Below, piece after piece: positions 1 to 6,946 of a DNA stretch of 11,516 bases. Below the pieces are notes generated by a model that saw nothing but the letters and a program-made list of their open reading frames with translations, was not told the origin of the DNA and did no database searches. Numbering within the stretch: position 1 is the stretch's first letter; every line of letters starts with the position of its first letter. Source of the stretch: Thermoanaerobacterales bacterium (GTDB lineage Bacteria > Bacillota > Thermosediminibacteria > Thermosediminibacterales > Tepidanaerobacteraceae); assembly GCA_012839145.1 (NCBI GenBank), contig DUNY01000265.1, positions 1 to 11,516 on the forward strand, in the 5' to 3' direction. The position numbers and the translations under genes are program-made.

Positions 1-1059
1 ACCATGGAAGAGATATCAGATGAAAAGGAGAAAATGGAGGCAATCCTTATAAACATGGCAGATGGTGTCATTGCTTTAAATGATGAAGGCATGGTTATAC
101 ATATAAACCCTGTTGCCAGGCAGATGCTGTCTTTGGATGAGGATATTACGGGACAGAATTTTTCATCTGAACTAAAACGGTTATTAAATATTGATATGAA
201 GCAACTTTTGAGCAATGATTATGATAACAGTGAAACCCTCATCAAAACAAAGGATGCCATATTAAAATCCATTTACGCTCCTCTCAAACGAGAAAATCGA
301 ATAGTGGGCCATATTCTAGTCTTTCAGGATATAACGAAACAACACCGTCTTGAGGCTATGCGAAAGGAATTTGTGGCAAATGTGTCCCATGAACTCCGGA
401 CACCGTTGACCACCATAAAGAGTTACACTGAAACCCTGCTGGACGGTGCTTTGGAGGAAGCAGAGCTTTCCCGCCAATTTATGGATGTAATCAATAACGA
501 AGCTGACCGGATGACTCGCTTGGTAAACAACCTGCTGGAGCTTTCTCGCCTAGATAACAGGGAAACCCGATGGGATATAAGACCAATGGATCCCGGAGAT
601 ATACTGAAAGAAGTTATCACCAAAATGAATGTAAACATAAAAAGAAAAGGTCAAACACTGAAAGTGAGTGTACCTGAAAAATCCCCGGAAGTCTTTGTAG
701 ATAAAGACAAAATTGAGCAGGTTTTTCAGAACATCCTGAGCAATGCTTACAAATATACACCGGAAGGTGGAAAAATATTTGTGGATTTGAAGCATGCTGA
801 TAAAACAGTTAAGATAACCTTCAAAGATACGGGTATAGGAATACCGAAGGAAGACCTGCCCCGAATCTTTGAAAGATTTTACAGAGTTGATAAAACCAGA
901 TCAAGAGAAATGGGAGGAACCGGTTTAGGTCTTTCAATCGCTCATGAAATAATACAGGCTCATGACGGTGAGATTAACATTGACAGTGAACCAGGAAGGG
1001 GAACCTGTGTTACTATACGGCTTCCTGCTATATCACAAGAGCTTGCTAGGGCTGATTGA
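1..1059 (+). CDS. walK: Sensor histidine kinase WalK (YycG), C-terminal part; 5' end outside window
   Basis: This is the cytoplasmic part of a membrane sensor kinase that phosphorylates an OmpR-type response regulator, presumably WalR. The frame is open to the first base, and an ATG at 4 is internal. WalK proteins usually have about 550-610 residues, so the N-terminal membrane segments, sensor and most of HAMP are missing. Counting from that ATG: a PAS domain at about 10-112; the H-box VSHELRTPL with phospho-accepting H129; an N-box around QNILSNAYKYTP (242-253); G1 DTGIGI (275-280); an F-box near FERFYR (289-294); and G2 GGTGLGL (304-310). All catalytic motifs are intact. The domain order alone would also fit PhoR. 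The downstream yycH and yycI genes, whose products control WalK in Bacillus and relatives, favour WalK. A 122-bp gap separates it from the next gene. Confidence 0.9.
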   Translation, partial: TMEEISDEKEKMEAILINMADGVIALNDEGMVIHINPVARQMLSLDEDITGQNFSSELKRLLNIDMKQLLSNDYDNSETLIKTKDAILKSIYAPLKRENRIVGHILVFQDITKQHRLEAMRKEFVANVSHELRTPLTTIKSYTETLLDGALEEAELSRQFMDVINNEADRMTRLVNNLLELSRLDNRETRWDIRPMDPGDILKEVITKMNVNIKRKGQTLKVSVPEKSPEVFVDKDKIEQVFQNILSNAYKYTPEGGKIFVDLKHADKTVKITFKDTGIGIPKEDLPRIFERFYRVDKTRSREMGGTGLGLSIAHEIIQAHDGEINIDSEPGRGTCVTIRLPAISQELARAD

Positions 1060-1064
1060 AGAAA

Positions 1065-1103
1065 TGTAATTAATTTTTAATCGGGCTGTAATAAATCTGT
1101 AAT
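1065..1103 (+). promoter_or_regulatory. Array of TGTAAT direct repeats: candidate WalR/Pho-type box
   Basis: Hexamers sit at an 11-bp period: TGTAAT at 1065, TTTAAT (one mismatch) at 1076, TGTAAT at 1087 and TGTAAT at 1098. The last two form TGTAAT-N5-TGTAAT, an exact match to the known WalR consensus TGT(A/T)A(A/T/C)-N5-TGT(A/T)A(A/T/C). The same 18 bases, 1086-1103, differ from the enterobacterial Pho-box consensus at only one position. An OmpR-family dimer, or two dimers, would bind here. The array starts 5 bp after the walK stop and ends 78 bp before the next start codon. The repeats are seen directly; which regulator binds is inferred. Confidence 0.75.
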
Positions 1104-1124
1104 ATTGGTCATTTAAACTTAAAG

Positions 1125-1154
1125 TAGATAAAAGGGGAAAAAACCGGTATAAAT
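1125..1154 (+). promoter_or_regulatory. Possible -10 elements for the Ig-like/yycH/yycI operon
   Basis: Two AT-rich -10-like hexamers lie between the TGTAAT array and the gene start: TAGATA at 1125-1130 and TATAAAT at 1148-1154. Neither has a good TTGACA-like -35 at the right distance, which fits a promoter that depends on an activator bound at the array. I cannot choose between them from sequence alone. Confidence 0.35.
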
Positions 1155-1181
1155 GTTTTTTTTCCAGAAAGGGAGATTATC

Positions 1182-1595
1182 ATGAAAAGGATTGCGACAG
1201 TCTTAATTATAGCCGTGGCTCTCTTGATACTTTTTTCTCCCTCGGCTAAAGCAGAAGAAACAAAAAATTTTATTAAATTAAGCGAACCGAAGGACAATTT
1301 TATGACATCCTCGGACAAAGTACTGATTACCGGTGAAACTGTACCGAAATCCAATGTCGTTGTGTTGGTAAACGGGCGTAAAGAGGGAAAAGGATTCTCT
1401 ATTGGTGCAGCTGGCATTTTTATGACACAAGTGCCCATCTCATCAAAAGAGAACATTATTACAGTCAAGGCCACGTTCCCCTCAGGAAGTGCTGAAACAG
1501 TTTCACGCAGGGTATATCAACTCGAAAGTGAATCTAAATTACCGGAACTTTCTTCCCTAATACAAACTCTTAAATCTTTTCTAATCCTTAAATAA
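1182..1595 (+). CDS. Small exported protein with one bacterial Ig-like domain, in the wal operon
   Basis: A 137-residue protein with a clear Sec signal peptide: MKR, a hydrophobic core at about 4-19, and a probable cleavage site after A24 in SAKA|EE. The mature part (about 29-115) has the alternating beta pattern of a bacterial Ig-like/glucodextranase-B-type domain, with the phrases LSEPKDNFMTSSDKVLITG, VVVLVNGR and ENIITVKATFPSG. A short amphipathic tail follows (LSSLIQTLKSFLIL). There are no catalytic residues, so a structural or binding role at the wall or membrane face is likely. The ATG follows AAAGGGAG by 6 nt. The gene ends 16 bp before the preferred yycH start and is probably co-transcribed. 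It is not part of the classical Bacillus walRKHIJ operon, and I know no name for it. The fold assignment is by pattern only. Confidence 0.8.
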   Translation: MKRIATVLIIAVALLILFSPSAKAEETKNFIKLSEPKDNFMTSSDKVLITGETVPKSNVVVLVNGRKEGKGFSIGAAGIFMTQVPISSKENIITVKATFPSGSAETVSRRVYQLESESKLPELSSLIQTLKSFLILK

Positions 1596-1596
1596 A

Positions 1597-1605
1597 AAGG
1601 CGGTG
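1597..1605 (+). promoter_or_regulatory. Ribosome binding site that points to a TTG start for yycH
   Basis: AAGGCGGTG lies 6 nt before the TTG at 1612. The upstream in-frame GTG at 1603 is itself inside this site, with only about 2 nt between AAGG and the codon, so TTG 1612 is the better start. Confidence 0.6.
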
Positions 1606-1611
1606 CTGCCA

Positions 1612-2883
1612 TTGTCAAAGGATTCTATCCTGGGATGGACTCTTATCCTGCTGGTGGTCATCAGCCTTTTTCTTTCTTTTACCATATGGTCCCGGGTCCC
1701 TGGTCATCTTTCGGTCGCTAGAATGATACAGAGTGAAAAAAAGGTGGACCCCACACTAGTGGTAAGCCCCGAGAAAATTCTAATCTACTTGGGTAATTCC
1801 TTTAATACAATGTTAAAAACCTCGTCACCTTTATATGACAAGACCTGGAATCTTTCAAGAAAGCTTCTGGCCTCACAGTGGACCATAAGTTCAGAACCCA
1901 TGGAAAATATCAATAGAGAGTATTTCACACATAGAAAAGGTATGGAAATGTTTTTTCCTACACCACTACCGGCTCCATTTCTAAAACAGCTTTTAAATAT
2001 AAGTGCGTGGGATACATCCCTTTTGGACGGGAAGCTTATTTATTCCATTTTACTGATTGATGATGATGAACTTTTATGTTACTTGACGGATAGTGACGGA
2101 TGTTTTTACAGATTAGGTAAAAGCGATAGTACAGAGGAGCTAAGCAGCCTTATCAAAGAAATAAACGACTCTAATCCGCCCCTTTATGCAAATTTGACCG
2201 CAGATGTAAACCTTAAGGTTATTGGAGATGTTTATGTATCACTGCTGTCTTATGAACTGCCGGTGTACTCCATGAAAAGAGAATCAATTTCTGAAGAGCG
2301 TCTAGCATCCAATTTTTTCACGGACTTTTCTGTAATACGTAGAATTGAGGAAAGAGACGGCACTATAATATACACCGACGGTCAACAAGGCCTTAGAATT
2401 TATGATAACGGAGCTATTGAGTATAACCTTCCGGTTTCCCGAGAACAGCGAAAAAACCAGAGCTTGTATGAAGCCTTTAAAACAGCTATAGATTTTGTAG
2501 CCGCACATGGAGGATGGCCCAAAGATGCTTATTTGGATTCATATGAAGTTAAAAACGAGTCGTTGGGTCCTACGCACACTTTCAGATTTAAAATTCGAGT
2601 TAACGGTTTTAGAATAATAAATTTCAACGATTTCATGAATGTAACTGTAGAGGGAAACCAGGTGAAAAATTACTATAGAGATGTATCGTTGTCAACAAAA
2701 CAAGAGGGAATTTTGGACTTAATGACTCCCGTTGAGGCATTAAACGCGGCTGTATCCACTAAAAATATAAAGGTTGTAAATGATATATACCCCGGTTACA
2801 TGATTGAGGATGAACAACTAAAACCCGCATGGGTCGTTGAAACTGCAGGAATGGAAGTAATCATACAGAACCTTTCGGAGTGA
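1612..2883 (+). CDS. yycH: YycH (WalH) regulatory membrane protein
   Basis: Membrane-anchored extracytoplasmic regulator of the WalK kinase; in Bacillus, YycH and YycI form a complex with WalK and restrain it. From TTG 1612 the protein has 423 residues, close to the usual size. One N-terminal membrane segment (about 6-25) is followed by a large external domain. The family-like phrase YTDGQQGLRIYDNGAIEY lies at about 254-271 and HGGWP at about 299-303; a closely similar motif occurs in the next gene's product. GTG 1603 is an alternative start three codons upstream, but it lies within the ribosome binding site. The stop TGA (2881-2883) overlaps the start region of yycI, so translation is probably coupled. 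Identity rests on architecture, these motifs and the walK-yycH-yycI order. Confidence 0.87.
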   Translation: MSKDSILGWTLILLVVISLFLSFTIWSRVPGHLSVARMIQSEKKVDPTLVVSPEKILIYLGNSFNTMLKTSSPLYDKTWNLSRKLLASQWTISSEPMENINREYFTHRKGMEMFFPTPLPAPFLKQLLNISAWDTSLLDGKLIYSILLIDDDELLCYLTDSDGCFYRLGKSDSTEELSSLIKEINDSNPPLYANLTADVNLKVIGDVYVSLLSYELPVYSMKRESISEERLASNFFTDFSVIRRIEERDGTIIYTDGQQGLRIYDNGAIEYNLPVSREQRKNQSLYEAFKTAIDFVAAHGGWPKDAYLDSYEVKNESLGPTHTFRFKIRVNGFRIINFNDFMNVTVEGNQVKNYYRDVSLSTKQEGILDLMTPVEALNAAVSTKNIKVVNDIYPGYMIEDEQLKPAWVVETAGMEVIIQNLSE

Positions 2884-2888
2884 TGACT

Positions 2889-3740
2889 TTGGAATGGAAG
2901 AGAGCAATTACTATTCTCATTGTATCTTTTGTGGTACTCAATGTATTTATGGCATTTAACTTGTGGTTTAAGGAAAGACCTGTTGCGGAATTTGCACTCA
3001 CTTCCAACCAAGAGTCTGAAATCAAGCGTTCCCTAAACCAGAGAGGAGTTATACTAGAGGTAGACATTCCGAAAGAAGGTAGGCCCCAGTCTTTGCTGGA
3101 AGTAAGTTTTCGAAAAGTAGATGAAAAAAAAGTTTTGGAAAGTTTTTTTGAAAAGAAAGCAGTGCCGAAAGTTAGTCACACTCAAGACGGCAGAAAATAC
3201 ACTTTTGGCAACCAACAGCTTATTATTACTGATAATGGATTTATAACTTATTTTAATAATGAAGATACGATAATATGGCCAAATCTCACTCAAGAAAAAG
3301 CTGAAAGTGAAGCCGTAAACTTCATGACAAATCATGGAGGTTTTCCCGAAAATGCAGTAATGGATAAGGTGACCTATGATGAGCAAAGTAAGGGCTACTT
3401 GTTGGAGTATGTGCGTTACTATGATGAATTTTTCATAGAAAACAGTTATGCAACTATGCTGGTTACGCCTTCGGGAATTAAGACTTACTATCAGTGTTGG
3501 CTAAACCCTTTAGGCTATGTAGGTAAAAAACGAGGTGTTATTTCACCACTAACAGCTGTTATGAGGGTTATCACAGAGACAAAAACCGAATATCCGATAG
3601 TAATAACACGAATTCAGCAAGGTTATTATTCCAAACTTTATGATGCCGAACGATGGCAGGCAGCTCCCGTATGGAGAATTCAGCTAGGGGACGAGGACAC
3701 ATATTATGTAAATGCTTATACAGGAGAAATGGAACAATGA
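2889..3740 (+). CDS. yycI: YycI (WalI) regulatory membrane protein
   Basis: Partner of YycH in controlling WalK; one membrane segment and an external domain. TTG 2889 is preferred as the start because it gives MEWKRAITILIV, matching the M-(D/E)-W opening typical of YycI, and lies 8 nt after CGGAG (2876-2880). GTG 2880 and ATG 2883 (TGATG overlap with yycH) are alternatives but sit too close to that site. The 283-residue protein has a membrane helix at about 7-25 and an external domain with FGNQQLIITDNGFITY (about 106-121) and HGGFP (about 149-153), echoing the YycH motifs. It is the last gene before the terminator at 3820. The walJ (yycJ) gene that often follows is not present. Confidence 0.87.
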   Translation: MEWKRAITILIVSFVVLNVFMAFNLWFKERPVAEFALTSNQESEIKRSLNQRGVILEVDIPKEGRPQSLLEVSFRKVDEKKVLESFFEKKAVPKVSHTQDGRKYTFGNQQLIITDNGFITYFNNEDTIIWPNLTQEKAESEAVNFMTNHGGFPENAVMDKVTYDEQSKGYLLEYVRYYDEFFIENSYATMLVTPSGIKTYYQCWLNPLGYVGKKRGVISPLTAVMRVITETKTEYPIVITRIQQGYYSKLYDAERWQAAPVWRIQLGDEDTYYVNAYTGEMEQ

Positions 3741-3819
3741 GGAGTGGTGACAAGTAAAACTCAGTTTGTTTTTGAAGGTATCGGCATATTTGCCGTTGCC
3801 CTATTAAACCCGGCTCTCC

Positions 3820-3850
3820 AAAAAAGCAGCTTTGCTGCTTTTTTGTTTTT
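3820..3850 (+). terminator. Intrinsic terminator of the yycH-yycI operon
   Basis: A hairpin with AAAAAAGCAGC, loop TTT and GCTGCTTTTTT (3820-3844) is followed by GTTTTT. The perfect 11-bp stem flanked by A and T runs may work in both directions. It lies about 80 bp after the yycI stop. Confidence 0.92.
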
Positions 3851-3880
3851 CTCTTCATTACAACAATTTATCCGGTGAAT

Positions 3881-3896
3881 TATTTCCCGGGAAATA
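3881..3896. promoter_or_regulatory. Perfect 16-bp palindrome, possible operator
   Basis: TATTTCCCGGGAAATA is fully self-complementary. It lies about 35 bp after the yycI terminator and about 90 bp before the candidate promoter. The size and symmetry suit a dimeric regulator, but no known consensus is recognised. Confidence 0.45.
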
Positions 3897-3985
3897 GAAA
3901 AACTAACATAATGTAGTTTTCCATAAGGCAGGGCTAAAGGTATTTTTGTAGAATTGTAATAGGGATTTTCCTTTTGGGTATACAA

Positions 3986-4014
3986 TTGCAAGCAGGTCGG
4001 ATGTCTGATATATT
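3986..4014 (+). promoter_or_regulatory. Candidate sigma-A promoter for the DUF362-htrA operon
   Basis: TTGCAA (3986-3991, 4 of 6 matches to the -35 consensus), a 17-nt spacer, and TATATT (4009-4014, 5 of 6). Transcription would begin near 4020, giving a leader of about 240 nt with several inverted repeats. Confidence 0.5.
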
Positions 4015-4022
4015 AGGGACTC

Positions 4023-4049
4023 AATAACATTATATTGGCTAGTGTTATT
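4023..4049. repeat. Inverted repeat AATAACA-N13-TGTTATT
   Basis: Seven-base arms at 4023-4029 and 4043-4049, just after the candidate transcription start. It could be an operator or a weak RNA hairpin at the 5' end of the leader. Confidence 0.45.
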
Positions 4050-4119
4050 TCCTATAAAACCTCGGTCATGTATTACATTATCTGCATAAAAGGGAATGAT
4101 TCATAAGAATACTAAAAAA

Positions 4120-4175
4120 GGTCATCGTCCTCTGATAAAATTAAGTTAGCAAAACAAAAGCTATCGGAGGATGAC
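4120..4175. repeat. Imperfect long inverted repeat in the DUF362 leader
   Basis: GTCATC pairs with GATGAC, then after a 3-nt bulge CTCTGATA pairs with TATCGGAG (one G-T pair), around an A-rich loop of about 24 nt. The GGATGAC word also appears in the repeat elements near 7160 and 8245, so this may be a short relative of them or a leader RNA structure. Confidence 0.5.
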
Positions 4176-4206
4176 TGAGACCAGCTTTAATAATGATGTA
4201 TTATAG

Positions 4207-4228
4207 TCACTTCGGTGAAGATGACGGA
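4207..4228. repeat. Short hairpin plus repeat-family core
   Basis: TCACTTCGGTGA can fold as a TCAC/GTGA stem. It runs into GGTGAAGATGACGGAAA, nearly the same word as on the minus strand at 7154-7169. It lies about 25 nt upstream of the DUF362 ribosome binding site. Confidence 0.45.
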
Positions 4229-4263
4229 AACAATGTTTTAAATAATTTTGCAGGAGGTTGACC

Positions 4264-5412
4264 ATGACAACAAAAATTCATTTTTCCGATGCTCGAGCAG
4301 AAGGTTTTGATTTTAAGTACAGCTTTGTGGCAAAATTTGAGCAAATCCTGGATATGATTGACTTTGGGGAATTCATCAAGGAAAAGGATTATGTTGCCGT
4401 TAAGACCCATTTCGGATCTTACGGAGCTCATCGCATCGTGCGCCCGATATTTTTAAAGAAAGTTGTGGACAAAGTAAAAGAGGTAAGAGGTAAGCCCTTT
4501 GTAACTGATACAGTAAGGATTCCGGGGCTTGAGTACTTGGATGTAGCCAATATGGAAGGCATAAATCATCTTTCGGTGGGAGCGCCGGTGATTTTGGCTG
4601 ACGGTATTTTTGGTCGAGATCATATAAAAGTTGAGAGCGGCCCTATCTTGAAAGAAATAGGAGTGGCCTCGGCCATATACCACGCCCCTGCTATGATTGT
4701 GGTATCCCATTGCAAAGGCCATATTGGTTCCGGTTTTGGAGGCGCCATTAAGAATCTGGGTATGGGCGGTGTCAGCTGTAAGAATCATTGTGGTGAAGCT
4801 GAAAGAGGAAGGATCCACTTTGAAGAAAACAAACATCTCGAATGGCTTGATGCAAAATGCATACGTTGCAACCAGTGCGTGGATGTATGCCCCCATGATG
4901 CTATTCAGATGGTGGATGATAGTATAATTATAGATAAATCCAAATGTGTAAAATGTGCCCGCTGCTCTCGTGTATGTGAAGTTAAGGCCCTTGTAGTGCC
5001 AATTTCCGAAGAAGGTTTTCAGGAAGGACTGGCCGAAGCGGCTCATGCTGTAGTTTCTACCTTCGAAAAAGGAAGAATACTTTACATAAACTTTATCACT
5101 GAAGTTCAGCCTGAATGTGATTGTATGCCAATGGCGGATACACCACTGGTGCAGGACCAAGGAGTTTTGGTATCCTTTGACCCTGTAGCTGTTGACCAGG
5201 CAGCTATTGACATGATAAACAATGCAGCACCTCTGGCCCAGTCAAAAGCCGCGGATAAAAACGTGAAAAAAGGTGATAATATATTAAAGGCCGTGACCGG
5301 CAAGGACGCCCAGCTTCACATTGACGCAGCCTGTAAATTAGGAATGGGTAATAAAGAATATAAATTAATAACCATCAATGAGAAAGATACAAAAGAAGGC
5401 GAAGGAGAATAA
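4264..5412 (+). CDS. DUF362 family protein with two [4Fe-4S] ferredoxin motifs
   Basis: An uncharacterised iron-sulfur protein (382 residues) of the DUF362/COG2768 type, common in anaerobes. No reaction is established for this subgroup. No signal peptide or membrane segment is visible, so it should be cytoplasmic. The DUF362 core occupies about 40-190 (VKTHFG, HCKGHIGSGFGGAIKNLGMG). A ferredoxin insert has C199, C202, C205, C209-P and C228, C231, C234, C238, which should bind two [4Fe-4S] clusters; the last Cys of the second motif is followed by Glu, not Pro. The family ending ECDCMPMADTPLVQDQG and VSFDPVAVDQAA follows at about 284-315. ATG 4264 lies 6 nt after a perfect AGGAGG (4252-4257); TTG 4258 touches that site and is rejected. 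htrA follows after 44 bp, probably in the same operon. Confidence 0.88.
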   Translation: MTTKIHFSDARAEGFDFKYSFVAKFEQILDMIDFGEFIKEKDYVAVKTHFGSYGAHRIVRPIFLKKVVDKVKEVRGKPFVTDTVRIPGLEYLDVANMEGINHLSVGAPVILADGIFGRDHIKVESGPILKEIGVASAIYHAPAMIVVSHCKGHIGSGFGGAIKNLGMGGVSCKNHCGEAERGRIHFEENKHLEWLDAKCIRCNQCVDVCPHDAIQMVDDSIIIDKSKCVKCARCSRVCEVKALVVPISEEGFQEGLAEAAHAVVSTFEKGRILYINFITEVQPECDCMPMADTPLVQDQGVLVSFDPVAVDQAAIDMINNAAPLAQSKAADKNVKKGDNILKAVTGKDAQLHIDAACKLGMGNKEYKLITINEKDTKEGEGE

Positions 5413-5456
5413 TATTATCCGGTCAGGGTCCAAACCATAGAAGGCAGGTGCATTTC

Positions 5457-6572
5457 ATGGGAAAGGACAATAATCGTCGGCCCTGGCCGGATATTAAGAA
5501 AATGTTAGCGGTAGCTGTCTTAAGCTCTCTCATCGGAGCACTGGCAGCTACCTTTATTACTGCTTCACTTCTCTATGGAAGGCAACAGCCCGGTACTGAG
5601 CAAAAACCCCAGACACCTAATGTTTCTCAAGCGGAGGAATCCATTATACCAGTTATAGCCCGGGAGGTGACCCCCGCTGTGGTAGGAATAGCCACCGTTC
5701 ATGTAGACTATGACTTTTTTTACAGGCAGGTTGAAACAGAAGCGGTGGGCTCCGGAGTTATCGTGGATGTGTCGGGACATATAATCACTAATGACCATGT
5801 GGTTGGCAATGCAGACCAAATAACGGTCTTTCTATCCGATGGCCGCAAATACAAAGCAAATAGGCTCTATAGTGACTCTTCGCTGGACCTTGCTATAATA
5901 AAAATATCAGCACCCGATCTGGTGGCAGCAAGATTAGGAGATTCCGACAGTGTGGTGGTAGGGGATTTAGCTGTGGCCATCGGAAATCCCCTGGGGCTTA
6001 CTCTTCAAAGGACCGTTACAGCCGGTATCATCAGTGCTTTGAATCGCATGGTAGTACTTAGGGATCATAGAGGTGAGGTATTGATGCAAGACCTCATACA
6101 GACAGATGCCTCCATAAATCCCGGCAATAGTGGCGGACCCTTAGTCAACGGTCAGGGGGAAATAGTTGGTATAAATACCGTTAAAGCTTCTCAAGCTGAG
6201 GCCATTGGGTTTTCCATACCCGTTAACTTGGCTCGGCCTATTATAAACAGCATAATTCAAAAAGGTAGGTTTGATAAACCTTATCTGGGTATAGAAGGTA
6301 TGGACCGGGAGATAGCCCGTGTCATGAATTTAAAGGTGACAGTAGACAGCGGCATATACGTGGCTAAGGTAGAAAAAGGCAGTCCTGCTGATATAGCTGG
6401 TATTAGATCAGGAGACATTATTACAAAGCTTGCCAATGAAAAGGTGGGCTCAATGGCCAAGCTGCGGCAGGTCATGTATAATCTGGATGTAGGAAACCAG
6501 GTGGATATCGAGATAAGACGAGATGGAAGGGTGTTTACAAAAAAAATTGCGCCGTCAAAGGCAACTATGTAA
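5457..6572 (+). CDS. htrA: HtrA/DegP-type membrane-anchored serine protease with PDZ domain
   Basis: A surface quality-control protease that degrades misfolded exported proteins (S1C, trypsin-like). The 371-residue protein has a short basic cytoplasmic N-terminus, one uncleaved membrane segment (about 16-40), and a low-complexity linker rich in Q and P (about 42-60). The protease domain (about 64-265) has the triad H114 (TNDHVV), D144 (SSLDLAI) and S225 (NPGNSGGP). One C-terminal PDZ domain lies at about 274-366 (YLGIE, GSPADIAGIRSGDII). ATG 5457 follows AGGTG by 6 nt; GTG 5448 lies inside that site. htrA-like genes commonly end the wal locus in Bacillota, which supports the assignment of the whole region. 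A probable terminator follows at 6584. Confidence 0.93.
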   Translation: MGKDNNRRPWPDIKKMLAVAVLSSLIGALAATFITASLLYGRQQPGTEQKPQTPNVSQAEESIIPVIAREVTPAVVGIATVHVDYDFFYRQVETEAVGSGVIVDVSGHIITNDHVVGNADQITVFLSDGRKYKANRLYSDSSLDLAIIKISAPDLVAARLGDSDSVVVGDLAVAIGNPLGLTLQRTVTAGIISALNRMVVLRDHRGEVLMQDLIQTDASINPGNSGGPLVNGQGEIVGINTVKASQAEAIGFSIPVNLARPIINSIIQKGRFDKPYLGIEGMDREIARVMNLKVTVDSGIYVAKVEKGSPADIAGIRSGDIITKLANEKVGSMAKLRQVMYNLDVGNQVDIEIRRDGRVFTKKIAPSKATM

Positions 6573-6583
6573 AGTTGAAGCTA

Positions 6584-6614
6584 TCCTTGGCATCTTCACC
6601 TAAGGAGAGTTTTT
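6584..6614 (+). terminator. Probable intrinsic terminator after htrA
   Basis: TCCTT-GG (6584-6590) pairs with CC-(T)-AAGGA (6599-6606) around an 8-nt loop, followed by GAG and TTTTT (6610-6614). The stem is short with one bulge, so efficiency is uncertain. The next 40 bp contain another inverted repeat. Confidence 0.55.
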
Positions 6615-6652
6615 CTTAGAATCATTCCTTAATTCTTTTATTGATTCTAAGA
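6614..6652. repeat. Perfect 11-bp inverted repeat downstream of htrA
   Basis: TCTTAGAATCA (6614-6624) and TGATTCTAAGA (6642-6652) enclose 17 nt. There is no T-run after the second arm, so it is not a classic rightward terminator. The right arm continues into TTCTAAGATGAGG, which resembles the repeat-element end at 8233 (TTCTGAGATGAGG). Confidence 0.6.
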
Positions 6653-6946
6653 TGAGGTAGGCATGTTTACGCTACGATAAGTCCACTAAGCAAAATCATT
6701 TCTGTGTAGATAGGGTGCAAATGGGTCTACCAGCCCTCTCCCCACGGGAATAAAACCTGATTAATATTGGGTAAAACCCATAAATTAAAGATATAAATCC
6801 CACCATTGTTCAAAAGATATTCTTCATCGTTTCCTTCCTTCATATTTTTTATCCGTTAAACCATATTTTGATTATATAGGCTTTAAATAGATGCCTCATT
6901 TTTTATTTTCAATAGTTGAATATTGATTCAAGTGTAAAAAGTTATT

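Larger units (their letters stand above)
3741..4263. other. Noncoding gap between yycI and the DUF362 gene
   Basis: About 0.5 kb without a convincing gene. It holds the yycI terminator (3820-3850), a perfect 16-bp palindrome (3881-3896), a promoter-like pair (3986-4014), and three inverted repeats in the presumed leader (4023-4049, 4120-4175, 4207-4218). A 43-codon GTG-started frame (3747-3878) runs through the terminator and is not credible as a gene. Confidence 0.7.

Noticed and set aside
3747..3878. Small GTG-started frame of 43 codons right after yycI, with GAGGAG upstream
   Set aside because: The ribosome site is only 2 nt from the GTG and the frame runs through the intrinsic terminator hairpin.
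4453..5160. 235-codon open frame on the minus strand
   Set aside because: It lies wholly inside the DUF362 gene on the other strand, lacks recognisable motifs, and the plus-strand protein has clear family features.
6614..6652. The 11-bp inverted repeat as main htrA terminator
   Set aside because: No T-run follows the rightward stem; the hairpin at 6584-6614 with T5 fits better.
6660..6940. Structural RNA (tRNA, 6S, SRP) in the large gap
   Set aside because: No cloverleaf, conserved loops or long pairing was found on either strand; only short isolated stems.
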